64,000 bases of DNA from Paramecium sonneborni (Eukaryota; Ciliophora; Oligohymenophorea; Peniculida; Parameciidae), in assembly GCA_905182985.1 (NCBI GenBank), contig CAJJDN010000145.1, positions 45,394 to 109,393 on the forward strand, written 5' to 3'. Each line of letters starts with the position of its first letter. The first letter of the stretch is position 1. Positions 28,074-40,016 of the stretch are shown one piece after another. The notes beneath the pieces were generated by a model. The model was not told where the DNA came from. It saw only the letters and a list, made by a program, of their open reading frames with translations, and did no database searches. A program made the position numbers and the translations under genes.

Positions 28074-29123
28074 ATGTAAAAAGGTTTATTGACAATCTTA
28101 GCTATAACAATATTAGCTGGTACTGGATTATTGATGAACTCATAGAGCTAAGAATAAAATTCTTTTTTGGAAGATAAATTGATGAAAGAATATTAAATAT
28201 GGTAATAAGAACATGGAAAAAGATACTCTTAATTTGAGAATACATTTAGATTTGGAATATTTAAAAAAAATTATGATTATGTTATAAATCATTAAAAAAG
28301 ATTTGAAGCTGGTTTAGAAACATATGAACTTGGAATGAACAGTTTAGCAGATCTTTCAGTTGAAGAATTTGAAGGAATATATTTAAAATGGAGATACAAT
28401 AATAAATAATAATCTAATGAAATATTTGAAGGAGGAAAGGGAATATAAATTCCAGAATTTGTTGATTTAAGAAATGATGGTTTAGTAAGTGCAGTTTAAA
28501 ATTAAGGAAATTGTGGATCATGTTGGGCATTTTCTGCAGTTGGATCATTAGAAAGTGCTTTAAGATAGAGTGGAGTATAAAATGTAGAATTATCAGAATA
28601 AGAACTTAATGATTGTACTAAAGGATAAGAGTATGATAGTGATGGTTGCAATGGTGGTTTTATGTTTGAAGCTTTTGAATATGCATCTAAGAATGGAATT
28701 GCTATTAAATCAGAATATACATATGTTGCTTAAGATTAAGAATGTTAATCTAAAAAGACAAAGACTAGATTTACATTTAATGGCTATATTAGAGTTGAAT
28801 CACTCAATTCTTAAGCTTATCTTGAAGCAGCATCTTAACATGCTCTATCTGTTGGTATTAATGCAAGTGGAATCAATTTCTAACTTTATAGAAAGGGTAT
28901 CTTTTCATCTAAATGTGATGGAAAAGTTGAATCTCTTAATCATGCAATTCTAAATGTTGGTTATGCTCCAGATTATTATTTACTTAAAAATTCTTGGGGA
29001 TTATCTTGGGGAGAAGCAGGTTTTATCAGATTTGCTAGAATTACAGATAAAGTTGGATAATGTGGAGTTCATTAAGATGTAACCTATCCTATCTATAAAA
29101 AGAATTCATCTATTATTCAATGA
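28074..29123 (+). CDS. Papain-family cysteine protease (cathepsin L-like)
   Basis: An intronless frame of 349 residues. Residues 1-22 form a hydrophobic signal peptide. An I29-type inhibitor propeptide follows (about 35-105; conserved EHGKRYSQFENTFRFGIF and ELGMNSLADLS). The mature peptidase begins near PEFVDLRNDG. The oxyanion Gln and catalytic Cys lie in QGNCGSCWAFSA (catalytic Cys about residue 150), the catalytic His in LNHAILNVGY and the Asn in LKNSWGLSWGE. The CNGG motif is present. All active-site residues are intact and the length is normal for cathepsin L-like enzymes. It should enter the secretory pathway and degrade proteins in lysosomes or food vacuoles, or after secretion. Ciliates carry large families of such genes, so a one-to-one name is not possible. 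Confidence 0.95.
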
Positions 29124-31117
29124 TTTTATTAATATAATATTCAATAAATCAAAAATTTCTATATTTATATTAACATCTTATAATATTTTAATTTATTTTT
29201 ATTTTTTAATTATTATTTACAAAAACTTGTCTAATGTATTTTATATTTTACTATTTTTACATTAATCCATTCAACCTTTTCATCTTCTATTTTGAAATGT
29301 TAAAAACAATTATTCTATGAATTTTTATTAATTATATATTTATATATTTATATTATTTTTTAAATTTAGCTAAATATAATGGTCCTTAAATTATATCTAA
29401 GTTTTCCTTTCAATAATTGTTAGATAATTATTTCATTGCTATTTAACAAATATATTCAATTTAAAGTTCTTTTCAATTATTTATTATTAAAATACTTAAT
29501 TCTAAGAGAATTTTAGAGTTTTAAAAAAATTTTGTTTATCTTTGAAAAGGATTTAGCTTGATCATAACAATGTGGAAAATGAGATGATGGAAATTTAGGT
29601 AATCATATTTTCTAAGGTTCAAAATAAATTATATTCCTCTTTCACAATTTTATCTTATGTTGTTATTCTTTTAACTATTACTATAGAATAAATTGAATTT
29701 GGAAATTATCAGTGTAAAAAGAAAAATATTAAATTCCACTATATTATAAGACCTTATTTTCGAGGATTTTTTTTATATATGTAAAAATATCATTGTTGAA
29801 ATGAAAGATTTCAACGTTTAGCAAAATTCATACCTTTATCATTGAATTTTAATAATTTTTATTTTATTTTAATATTATTTAAATACAATTATCATTTTCT
29901 TTGCCTTTTTTCTTAAATTTTCACAATATATTTAGAATTATTTAGAATTATCTATCATTAGTTTTAGTATCTAATAAAAATTAAATTATATATTTTAAAT
30001 GAAAATAACCAAAACTTAAAAATTTTTTAACTTTCACTATTTAAATGGATTAAATTAGTAGTTAATTTAAAAAAATTAAGAACAAATATAAAATTAATCA
30101 TTTGTTACAAATTTTCAATCTATCTTAAAACTTTATTTGATGATGTTAAAATCTATTTTTTTAAATGACTATATATTTTTTTTAAAATTAACACATTAGA
30201 ATTAATGATAAAATAAAATGAAAATGAATAAGTGTAACCAAAAGTATATTCATACACTAAATTGAATATAAAGCTAATAAAAAATTATAAGATATATCGG
30301 AAAGATTCTCCAACCATATTAATTTTAAGAAGAAAAAAAAAAATTAACTCTTCTTTCTCTTATGTCTTATAAATTCTTACTATAATTTGATAATCATCTC
30401 AGGATTTTATTTCTTATATTTAAATTTTTTAGAATCTCTCCATATTTAATACCAAAAACAATTCAATTTAAATTATAATTATATTTAAAATTTGGATATT
30501 TTATATTGAAATAAACATTAACTTTGAAATTTGATTTATAATTTAAAAGCCATACTTCTCAAAATGATTGAAAAGATGGAACAATCAATAAAGGAAGATT
30601 AAATGTAATCATCTAATTCTACAAATATTATATGCTATTTGATTTTCGATTACAATATGTTTTATGATTTTAATTTTTTCGATTATCTTAATTAATTGTT
30701 TGCTATTTTCATAGGTAAGCCAAACAATAACTGATAGATTATAAATATTATTCAAATATATCCAATTTTATCTGTTGTTCTATATTATTTTTTAATGATC
30801 TCTCTTGATATATAAATAATTATTAATTTAAATAAAATTATTTTCTCTGAGTTTATTTAATGAGTTTGATGTTTAAATTATATATTTTTCAATTTATAAA
30901 TCATCTAATGGATAGTAAAAAACTTTTCCCATCATTTAATAGATTATTCAAAGTTGAATTTTAATAATTAAATATCTTTTTACATTCTCCTCATCATTAG
31001 CATAATTATATAAAAATTTAGAATTTGTTTAAATTTTATTTGTTAGTGGTCTTTTTGTTTTATTTAATTACATTATTAAGGGTAATGGATGTCTTAATCA
31101 TATATCAATATCCTTAA
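29124..31117. other. Intergenic, nothing recognised
   Basis: About 2 kb, extremely AT-rich, long for a Paramecium-type genome in which genes usually lie close together. No frame with protein-like composition and no RNA gene was seen. Only the tandem repeat at its right end stands out. Confidence 0.5.
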
Positions 31118-31193
31118 TTTAATTTTAAAATATTGGTATAATAAATATTAAAGAATTTAATTTTAAAATATTGGAATAATAAATATTAAAGAA
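31118..31193. repeat. Two tandem copies of a 38-bp unit
   Basis: Two adjacent 38-bp copies (31118-31155 and 31156-31193) differ at a single base and end 3 nt before the eIF2B start codon. They therefore cover the presumed promoter and 5' leader. They may be a recent slippage duplication or may carry a doubled regulatory element. Confidence 0.8.
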
Positions 31194-31196
31194 TTA

Positions 31197-32661
31197 ATGT
31201 CTGAATAACAAAATTAGCAAAATCCAAAAAAATGGTAGCCTAAAGAAAAGTTTGATAAGAAAGCAAATAAAGAAAAGCAAAAGCAAGAATAAGAAAAAGC
31301 AGAAATAGAAAAAAAATAAGAATCTAATAAAGTTAAATAAAAATCTAATATATAGGAATCAAATAAATAAGAATCTAATAAAGCAGTTTAAAAATAAAAT
31401 AGTAAAGTAGAGCAATAATAATAAACAAATCAATAATAATAGGCTGTCAATAATAAATAGATTGTTTAAATAGATGGACCAATGGAGTAAAATAAAAGAA
31501 AAGATTTTCTTTCACATCTTCCTATATTTTAGGATTATAGTTCTGAAAGTATAAAATCAGTGAAATAAATTGATGTAAAACTTTGCTTTAAGTATAGCCT
31601 TAAACCTTACATCATTCTTTTATCGAGCTTTGTATTTAATATCAAAATGGATAATGTATAGGATCTACCCATCGATGTGTTGAATTTCTTAATGCATTGA
31701 AATAATTCATAAAAGATTATAAATTACCAAGATAATCAAATTATTTTGCTATAGCATTTTTGGATGAATTAAAGAAGATTTTTAATTTGATGAAAAACTT
31801 TAGAACAGTAAATGAAGGAATGAGCACATCATATTTATTTATAAATGAGTGTTTAATGATATTAAGAGATACTAAACTTGATGAAAATGAGTCAAAAATA
31901 TGGTTATGTAATTAAATAGATTAGTTTATTTAATCAAAAATAATAGCAGCATCAGAATTAATAATAAAAAATGTATGATTATAAGATAAATAATTGTAAG
32001 GCTACTTAATTGATATAAGAAGGAACAACAATTTTGGTGTATGCTAGATCATATTTGATTGAGAATTTCATAATAAATTATTTTAAATAAGGAAAGTAAT
32101 TGACAATTTTTGTGGTAGATAATCCTTAATTTGGAGAAGGTTCTCAATTAGTGAATCGTTTATAATAATAAGGAATATCTTGTTATCAAATATTGTTATC
32201 TCATGTAAGTTATATATTGTCAAAGGTATAATAATAATAATAGTATAAAATAGGTTGATAAAATATTAGTAGGAGCATCATCAATGTTATGTAATGGAGC
32301 TTTAATATCTAGAGTAGGAACTGCATTATTGGCATGTTTAGCATCAACTCATAAAATACCATTTTTAGTATTTTGTGAAAGTTATAAATTCTCAGAAAAG
32401 AGTTAGATTGATTCTTTATCTTGGAATGAGATAGCATAATTATAATAGGAGAATGAAAAATAATAGTATACTTCATTAAGTCTGAGATATGACATAACAT
32501 AATCAAATTATATTAATATGGTAAAAGAAGTAATTTAATTTTTTTAGATAGTGACTGAAGTTGGTTTAATACCAGCAACTTCAGTTAAAGCAGTAATTGG
32601 AGAATTCAAAAAATATAATTATGTAGATGCAATCGAAATTCCAAGAAAATATTAATAATGA
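31197..32661 (+). CDS. EIF2B4: Translation initiation factor eIF2B, delta subunit
   Basis: Removing four introns (31575-31597, 31973-32000, 32226-32253, 32521-32547; 23-28 nt) gives one frame of 452 residues. The first roughly 95 residues are a Lys/Gln/Asn-rich low-complexity tail, as in other delta subunits. The conserved core then follows: FLSHLPIF, LHHSFIELCIQY, GSTHRCVEFLNALKQFIKDY, the regulatory-subunit segment ILVYARS, VVDNPQFGEG, KILVGASSML, then NGALISRVGTALLA, PFLVFCESYKFSE and near the end LRYDITQSNYINM with TEVGLIPATS. eIF2B is the guanine-nucleotide exchange factor for eIF2, and delta is one of the regulatory alpha/beta/delta subunits that sense eIF2 phosphorylation. The protein acts in the cytosol. 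Homology is clear over the full length. The fourth intron is itself a multiple of three, so its removal rests on homology alone. Confidence 0.93.
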
Positions 32662-33173
32662 TCAATGTTTAATAGGTGAATATCATATATATATATATAT
32701 ATTTATTTCATTAAATTTAATATCTTCCATTAATATTATAAATTTATATATGTTATAAATAAAAATTTCAGGTTTGCCATAAAATCCACAATTAATCAAC
32801 TAAATCGAATAATTTTTGATAGATTCTAATACACTCATAAGAAATGTAAGTCGTCACTTATTTAGGGATATTATCGTAAATGTGTATTACATTTAGATGG
32901 TTAATATAAAAAACTGCTACCAATTGAATCACCTTTACTTTTGAGGATAAAAGTATTGAGAAGATTAAGTTATTGTACAATGATGTACTTCAAAGTGAAA
33001 ATCAACAAAGGTGAAATTAATTAAGGCAAAAATTAGTTTATTCTTTGGAATCGTCTTTAACTTTATTTGAGAGATTATCATGATAATATATCACTCTTGA
33101 AGATCTAGTATAAGAGTAATTGATATTCAAATACTTATTAGAAAAATTTTACACTCAAGAACTGATATCTTTA

Positions 33174-35050
33174 ATGATTAAGTCACTACTGTTCAGATCT
33201 TAATATTATTAAAAAAATCAATTGGTAGCCAGAGGACTGTTGTATTTTCATCATATAAATGGTATAATAATAGAATAGGCTTTGATTGATAAAATAACAT
33301 TTTTCTTAAGTTTATAAGGGTAAGATAGTGTTCAAATAAATTAGTAAATTTAATTTGATTGCTGGAAATAGTTATTTTCAATTGTAAAACTTCTAGGCAG
33401 CTTTGAAATACTATCTTAAAGGACTAGATTTTTATTAAAGGAATTTGATTATCATTTATAAGGAAATAACTCTTACAACATTAGAAGAAATAAAGATGAC
33501 TCTTAATTATTATGTAATCAATTTAAAAATTAATAGACTAAAGAAATTATATTGTCTTTATTTTTGATAGCATTAGTTTATGAATAATTAAATGACTTCC
33601 TAAAATATTAAGAAACAATTAAAATGATGAATTGGGTTGATTCTAATTTCTAACCAGAAAATTCTATTGGAAAATTGTATTTCTAATAATTTTTTGACAA
33701 TTCCAAATACATATAGTATGCACTTGAAACTGCTGAAATTTCTAAAGTATTAAAATAAGCATTACCAGAAGAAGAAAAATCTAAAGTTCCTGGAGATGAA
33801 GATTAATTAAATTACTATACACATATGCTTTATGAATTTAGCGAATTTCCAAAAATCAGAAAACAATATTATTATTATGATAAATCATAACTTCCTTTTA
33901 CATCTGAAATAATAGAAAGTGAAACTTAATTAGAAAAATCAAAAGCTTTAAAAACTAATGCTAGTGTTTAAATGCTTTATAAATAGTAAACTAATGAAAA
34001 TGAATCAACAACTATGTGTAGATCTATATTAATGAAAACTAAATATTCAGATAATGGATTATCTACTAGATTTTAAACAGAATCAGAGGGATTCTCTTAA
34101 CCTGTTATCTAAATTTCATAATAAAGAAAATTAAAAAAATAACTTAATAAAGAAGATATCACTTTATAAGTTTATTATGGAAATGCAATTGAAAAATCAG
34201 TTAAATTATAAGAGTTAGAAGATTTGGCTGAATAACATAATCAAGATTTATTATAATAACAGATTGACACTATTTCATTTGATAAAATATTGAAATAATC
34301 TAAATAATAGATTTGTAATACTTATTTATTAGTTTTAGAATTTAAAAAAATGTTTGGCTGCATAGGTGTTAGTAAAGAACCATTTGAACATGAAACAAGA
34401 GAATCAAGAAAAAGACTTAAGAAAAAGTAAGGCAAAAGCATTAATTAATTACATTAACTTTTAAGTATTCAAATCTAAATCAAAGCAAAAACTGAACAAT
34501 CTTAATTGTTAGAATAGTATAATAATTAAAGAAAAGGGAATTTTTAATCTGCACCTAATATTTTTTAGAAAGTACATAATACACATAGATAAACAAAAAC
34601 TGTAAAGGTAGATGAAAAATCTATAATCGCTAATAAAGAATTTAGTAAAGAAATGAATAGTAATCATAAAACATAAGATGAAGAACAATTAATTAGAGAA
34701 ATTAATATAAATACAAAAGAAACAATTAAATAATTAATGGATGAAAAAGAGAGTTTAATTTAATCTAAACCATTTTCAACCAGAAGATCATCTTAAATTA
34801 ATACAATTAAGTATTTTGTTTATTAAAAAGTAGAAATAATGTTTTATTTGAAAAATTAATATCAAAAAATAATAGTTTAGCTCTTACAACAGATTAAATA
34901 AGTCATTCAAAAAAAGTTAATTCTTTGAAATCTTTGCTTGAAGTTCCAAGAAATAATCCTAATTAAAAGAGAATGACAACTATTTTATCAACAATTAGTC
35001 CCAGACCAGCTAGTAAGATGGGTTCACATACAATTCTACCTATATGTTGA
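33174..35050 (+). CDS. Uncharacterised protein, 5' end disrupted
   Basis: From the ATG at 33174 the frame stays open for 617 residues once a 23-nt intron (34811-34833) is removed. The protein is helical and rich in Gln, Glu and Lys, with a Ser/Thr-rich, basic C-terminal tail (TTILSTISPRPASKMG). No known domain is recognised. The same frame is also protein-like upstream (YNDVLQSENQQ, YSLESSLTLFERLS, TLEDLVQEQL) but is cut by TGA at 33012-33014 and 33081-33083; before about 32950 the coding signal moves to another frame. Either the gene has recently lost its first part, or it is a pseudogene, or the sequence has errors. The stop lies only 33 nt before the next gene. Gene status moderate; function unknown. 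Confidence 0.6.
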
Positions 35051-35083
35051 TTATAAATAAAAAAAAATTAATTAATATTTAAA

Positions 35084-36591
35084 ATGAATTAAGGCGGATC
35101 AAATGATTTATTAACTTTGAAAAGAGAAAAATTTAGAATTTAAATTAGACATTAAAAATTAACAGAAGAATTTAAGAAAAAAAGAAGATTTTATAATTAT
35201 GAATAAACAAAAAATGATTTCCTTCATAAGGTTTGTGATGAACTCTCTATTTATCAGTTTAAAGAATAATTAATTGAAGAAGATCTTAATAATATTATGT
35301 TATTACTTAAAGTGCTTCAAAAAGCTATAGAAGATGAATAAAATATAGATTTTTGGGTGACTGAAAATATAGTAAAAAAATTTAGGTATTATATACTAAG
35401 TATTTTAGATTTCTTATTAATTTATCTAAAATTGATAGTGAATTTCAAGTAATAAATGCCACACTTATTCAAGGTGTTTTTTATTATCTAAATAGAGAAG
35501 ATTATCAAAGGTTTGCAGAATTAGATGATATTTTACTTTTAGAATACTTCTAGTAAAATATTAATGATTAAATTTTTGAAATATATCCTTAAGTAATAAT
35601 TAGAATAATTTTTAGATGTTAAATTGCATCTATTTTTTAGCCTAAGAAAAATAAAAATATAGAGATTTTATAATCTAAAATGATTTTGAATTTTTAACCT
35701 AATTAATGGTAGTTGATCCTTTCAGATAATTTTCTGAAGTTATTCTAGCATTAATTTATTCCGCATTTACTTTTTGTATTGAAATAAATATTGAAAAAAT
35801 AAAATCAATTAAAGAATATGTAATAAAGTCTTATTTTGATGAAAATTAATCTATAAAAAGATTAGTTTTAGAAATACTTGATGAAATCCCTTCAAAATTA
35901 CAATTAGGAAATAATTATGCTTTTGCAAATGAAATCATCTCTTCTCCAATATTTAAAAAAATTTATGATACTGCTTAACAATCAAATTATGACTTTTTAG
36001 CTTTAAAAGTTGTTATCATATATTTTGGTGTAAGTGATTAGTACTTCGATAAAGAATTAATAATCTATAACAAAGTTATAAATTCAAATCTCTAATCACA
36101 GGATCTATATTCATTTTTAAGAATCTAATTATTTTGGGCTATTTCAAATAAAATTCATAATTAACAATTTTTGGTTAAATTATTAGATTCTAAATTATTG
36201 GAAGATATTTTTGAAAAGTACTTTGAATTAAATGATCATGAGGCTCTTGAATTCTCTTTTGTAATTTTGAATCTATCTGTTTTAGTAAAAATTATTAATA
36301 ATATTCTAGTGTAATGAAGAATAACTATCAAAATTAATAAAAATAGAATTATTTAATATATGTAATTTTTTATTTTCAATGGAGGCGAGATCTATAAAAA
36401 TTGAAGAACATATCATTTAAGCATTAGTTAATATATTACATAAATTATCAGATAATTAAGATTTTAATAATGAATTAATATTACCATTTTCAGCAGTAAT
36501 AAAAATGATAGAAATAACTGGTATTGTTAACAAAGTGAAGGAAAGTAGAGTTGATGATAAATTGATCTAAGATTTTGATGTTTATTTTTGA
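35084..36591 (+). CDS. Importin-alpha-like protein with IBB domain
   Basis: Three introns (35386-35408, 35593-35615, 36285-36309) are removed to give 478 residues, a normal length for importin alpha. Residues about 10-45 form a basic helix (LKREKFRIQIRHQKLTEEF, then KKKRRF) resembling the importin-beta-binding domain that starts importin alpha. The remainder is a series of hydrophobic helices consistent with armadillo repeats (ITGIVNKVKESR near the end), though the usual Trp-Asn array that binds nuclear localisation signals is not obvious. Importin alpha links cargo to importin beta for nuclear import. Ciliates have many diverged paralogues, some specific to the macro- or micronucleus. The IBB assignment is from pattern only. 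Start ATG lies 33 nt after the previous stop, typical of compact ciliate DNA. Confidence 0.65.
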
Positions 36592-36693
36592 TTTTGTAAT
36601 TAGATTTTTTTAATAATAATTTATTTACAAATACATTGTGATAATACAGTAAAACTCCTACTTTACTATAATCAATTTGATAAAAGTCAACAT

Positions 36694-37824
36694 GGAATGT
36701 TTTCTCTTCTTGCTTATTTTTTGGTTAAACAAAATTTAACTTTTTTTGCAGGAGAATAAGAGTTTTATTGTAATTTTGTAGGAGATTAATTTGTAATGTT
36801 TAGACTTGAAAAACTGAGCCTACTTTAGAAACTTAATCTGCTTACTATTTCCAACTAAGAGTTTTAAAGTGATGGATTTTTCAAAATACTTTTTGGGGTA
36901 GAAACTGAACTTTATGATCTCCCTCTTATTCCATCTTATTCTAATTATAATAAAGATAATTAAGATGTTCTTTAAGAATTTGCTTATTATGAAATTCTAA
37001 GTTTCTAATTTTGTTAATTATGATTGAATTTAATAGTTGTTTTTGCAATTTTAGATCTCTCTTTTCTTGTATCTTTATAATGGATTGAATTTTATGATGG
37101 AATTTGTTAAGTATTATTGTAAGATAACTCTAAAAATGAATTGTATGTCTCATGTGATCTTTATGAAAACTATGATTTCTTTTTGGAAGAAAACTGATTA
37201 TTTACTGCTGGCGATAAACCATCTTTTAATTTAGTAATATCAAATGGACCGTGAGTATGCAATTTTAGATTTTTTCTTAAGTCAATTGTTGTATTTTAGT
37301 TTTAACTTTCTTTCATTTCTCCTACAAAATTAATTTTAGGAACTGTTTCCTTTCTTGAAATCATTGATGATTAATCTCCATTAGAAATTATAGATAATTA
37401 TTAGATAGGCTATATAGGCTTTTTAAACTATAACTATTCATTCTTAGTTCGATTCTATATTGAGTCTGTTTTTAATTCTTATTGGGGTTATATCTTCTGT
37501 TTGACCAATCCTTTTTTAAAACCACAAGAATTATAAATTAGTTTATTCATTTTTTACTCTAAATCTTAAATATCAGGTTCATTTAATTAACAATCTTACA
37601 GTCTAAAATCAATGTCTTCTTTTAAACAAACATTTAAATTGTAGAATGATACTGGACGATCAACTTCATCTTCAATAATTTCTGAATCCATAATATATTA
37701 GTCTGTCATTATTATTATAAATAATAACATAATAATAATGATAAAAATCAAACTAAGTCAAGTAGTTTATTAAAAATTAATCTAATTAAAGCATTTTCAA
37801 TTTATAATAACAAATACACTTTGA
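36694..37824 (+). pseudogene. Decayed gene with C2-like segment
   Basis: Protein-like blocks follow each other on the plus strand. One is TEPTLETQSAYYFQLRVL. After a one-base frame change come SDGFFKILFGVETELYDLPLI, then a 24-nt intron (37013-37036) and LQWIEFYDGICQVLLQDN. The frame continues with TGA codons at 37195-37197 and 37252-37254, the latter removable as part of an 18-nt intron. It then gives ILGTVSFLEIIDDQSPLEII, IGYIGFLNYNYSFLVRF and a Ser-rich tail (GRSTSSSIISES), and reaches a TGA at 37822. The first block vaguely resembles a C2 domain; this is not secure. Two breaks in a continuous coding pattern suggest a pseudogene. Confidence 0.4.
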
Positions 37825-38026
37825 TCCAACAAAGCAACAAGTAATATTTTATAATTTAGAACTCTACATTTATATTAATATATTACTACATTAATAATTC
37901 AAATATTATAAGCATTTTATGAACAACTAAAATATTTATAAAAATATTGGCAAAATAAAATTTAATATATTGAAAAAACATACAAATATATATTTACAAA
38001 TCTATTCATTTAGTTTTATTACAATA

Positions 38027-39200
38027 TCAGTAAAGTTTAGGTTATGGTACAGAATTGATACTATCAAAATCCTTAAAGTTAAATATTTAATCCATATTGC
38101 ATTTATTAATAAGAGGTGAACAAGGATTATTTGATGAGCTAATTTAGGTACTAGAACTGTGAGTTAATGAACTTTTTTGACTATCCGATAAACTAGATTT
38201 AACTGATCCACTTTAATATTATTATTTAAAATATTACTTCATTTCCAAAGTTTTTATTGTGATATTTTTCTATCTAAACTTATTTTTTAATTATTCATTT
38301 TCATATTTATTGAAAATATTATTTAACTTCATTTATTTTTTTATCCATTTACTTAAGTACAATTATTATACTGTAGGCCTTTCATTAAAATCTTTAGTTA
38401 ATAATGCTTAAATTAAAATTTGTAAATCCTCATCAACATTTCTATTAACAATGACTTCTTAACTCACTATTTTTCCAATCAATTCAGGTTAAGAATTACC
38501 TTAAAATGGAAAATGAGTATGAAGTAAAATCTTATTTTAATACTTTAGATAATGATACATAAATTAATGCTCCAAGTGAATAACAATCTACTTTGTAATT
38601 ATGTTATTATTTTAAAACAACTTCTGGTGGCATATATTCAGTAGTTCCACAAAGAATGGGCTCCACTTTATCAATATAAGTGGCCCAACCAAAGTCCCCT
38701 AATTTATATGTTCCATCCTCATGAAGAAAAACATTTTCTAACTATTTTTAGAAGATTAAAAATTATATTACTTTCAAATCTCGATGAATTATTTTATTCT
38801 AATGTAAACAGTCCAAAGCTCCTAACAAGGATATACATACGTTAAAGACATCTTTTTCTGAATAAGGGGTCTTTGGAACTTATAACGATCCACGGGAACA
38901 GTATTCAGAAATGATATAAATATTTTAATTGTCTTCAAAAGAATGATAGACTTTTAGTATGTTTTTATGATTTAGTGTTGATTATATTTTAATCTCTTGT
39001 CTAATCATTGATTCTGCATTATATTTCTATAACAATGCTTTTGAAATCTATTATTTAACTAAAATAAATACTATTTTGCAAGCAAAATATTTGTTAATTC
39101 TCATATCTAAGACTTGATATACAGTCCCAAATGAACCACTACCTAATTAAGATTTTATGGTATAAGTGGTTCCATTACTTGACATTAGAATGCTATTCAT
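38027..39200 (-). CDS. Serine/threonine protein kinase (Aurora/PLK-like)
   Basis: Minus-strand gene of 363 residues after removal of three introns (39048-39071, 38742-38771, 38531-38558; 24-30 nt). All kinase landmarks are present in order: the glycine loop LGSGSFGTVY, the ATP-binding Lys in FACKII, the catalytic loop HRDLKLEN, the metal-binding DFGWA, and the activation segment end CGTTEYMPPE, then KVDCYSLGALIY. The intron at 38742-38771 falls between HRDLK and LEN. DFGW-A and the CGTTEYMPPE motif are closest to Aurora and polo-like kinases; ciliates have many related lineage-specific kinases. A Ser/Thr-rich C-terminal tail (SSLSDSQKSSLTHSSS) could be autophosphorylated. Start at 39200; an in-frame ATG at 39185 is possible. 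Active kinase predicted. Confidence 0.93.
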
Positions 39201-39297
39201 TAAATAATTTATTTAATAAATCATCTAATAAAAATTATTTCTTTACTTTTTAATAGAGAAAATAATCGTAATAAATTATTAAATCAAATCATTTTTT

Positions 39298-39960
39298 TCA
39301 ATTATAAATAACTCCATAAAATTCATAAAGTTACTTCTCCTAAGATATATAACTTTTTATTACTAAAAATTGTGTCACAAAACTTTCAACAAATTTCATA
39401 ATCTTTTTATCCTAATTAACTTTAACAAATCCTAAATCTAAAAATATGTCTAAAAGAATAAACCTTTTTCATGTTTGTATTTGTAGATTATTTTTCTTTT
39501 GATTTTCTTTGTTAAATAAATCTACTTTTTTAATTTTCTCAATTCTAATGATTTTATATTTGAATATGTCTAGTAGAAATTTGTTGTTTGTTCAAATTCT
39601 CAATATTACAAGATTTGAATAAGCTTATTGAACTCGATATTTTCTTCAGAACTAATTAATTATATTTTTTATATACTAGTATGAATTCTTCTTTTCATTT
39701 TTTTAATTCTCTACCTTATCCATTTTTGGAATTAAATTAATTTTCAATTTATTTTATTTGCATATAAATTACATTTTATTTAACAGATCCTTTTGGCTTT
39801 ATTTTTTATATCTTTTCATTTTTTCTAGCTTCTGTGAATATTCTATTTTTTGTTGGGGGAGACCAATTAGAATTAGAATATTACTCAAAAAATGATTTGC
39901 ATTTATAATTATAGTCTTAAACTTCAAAAAAAGTATAATTCTTTAGATATGAATAAAAAT
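39298..39960 (-). pseudogene. Small coiled-coil gene with frameshift and in-frame TGA
   Basis: An ATG at 39723 plus introns 39652-39676 (25 nt) and 39438-39463 (26 nt) gives exactly 125 codons to TGA 39298-39300. Codon 33 is itself TGA (39600-39602), placed between NIEFNKLIQILQY and EFEQTTNFY, both clearly coding. Upstream, 39735-39950 holds another protein-like frame (SNWSPPTKNRIFTEARKNEK) that would join on if the run of five A just before the ATG (forward strand T run) were one base shorter. So the full gene has one indel and one nonsense codon. The C-terminal part (KIMKFVESFVTQFLV) is helical. The family is unknown. Pseudogene, or two sequencing errors. Confidence 0.45.
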
Positions 39961-40016
39961 ATATATTATTAAAAAATAAAGAATATGATTTAAAAAAATA
40001 TTATTAGCAATAATGT

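Noticed and set aside
28609..28953. 114-codon plus-strand ORF inside the protease gene
   Set aside because: It is an out-of-frame shadow; the true frame carries all papain-family catalytic residues.
32684..32702. TA dinucleotide run after the eIF2B gene as a functional site
   Set aside because: Such runs are common in this AT-rich DNA and nothing else marks it.
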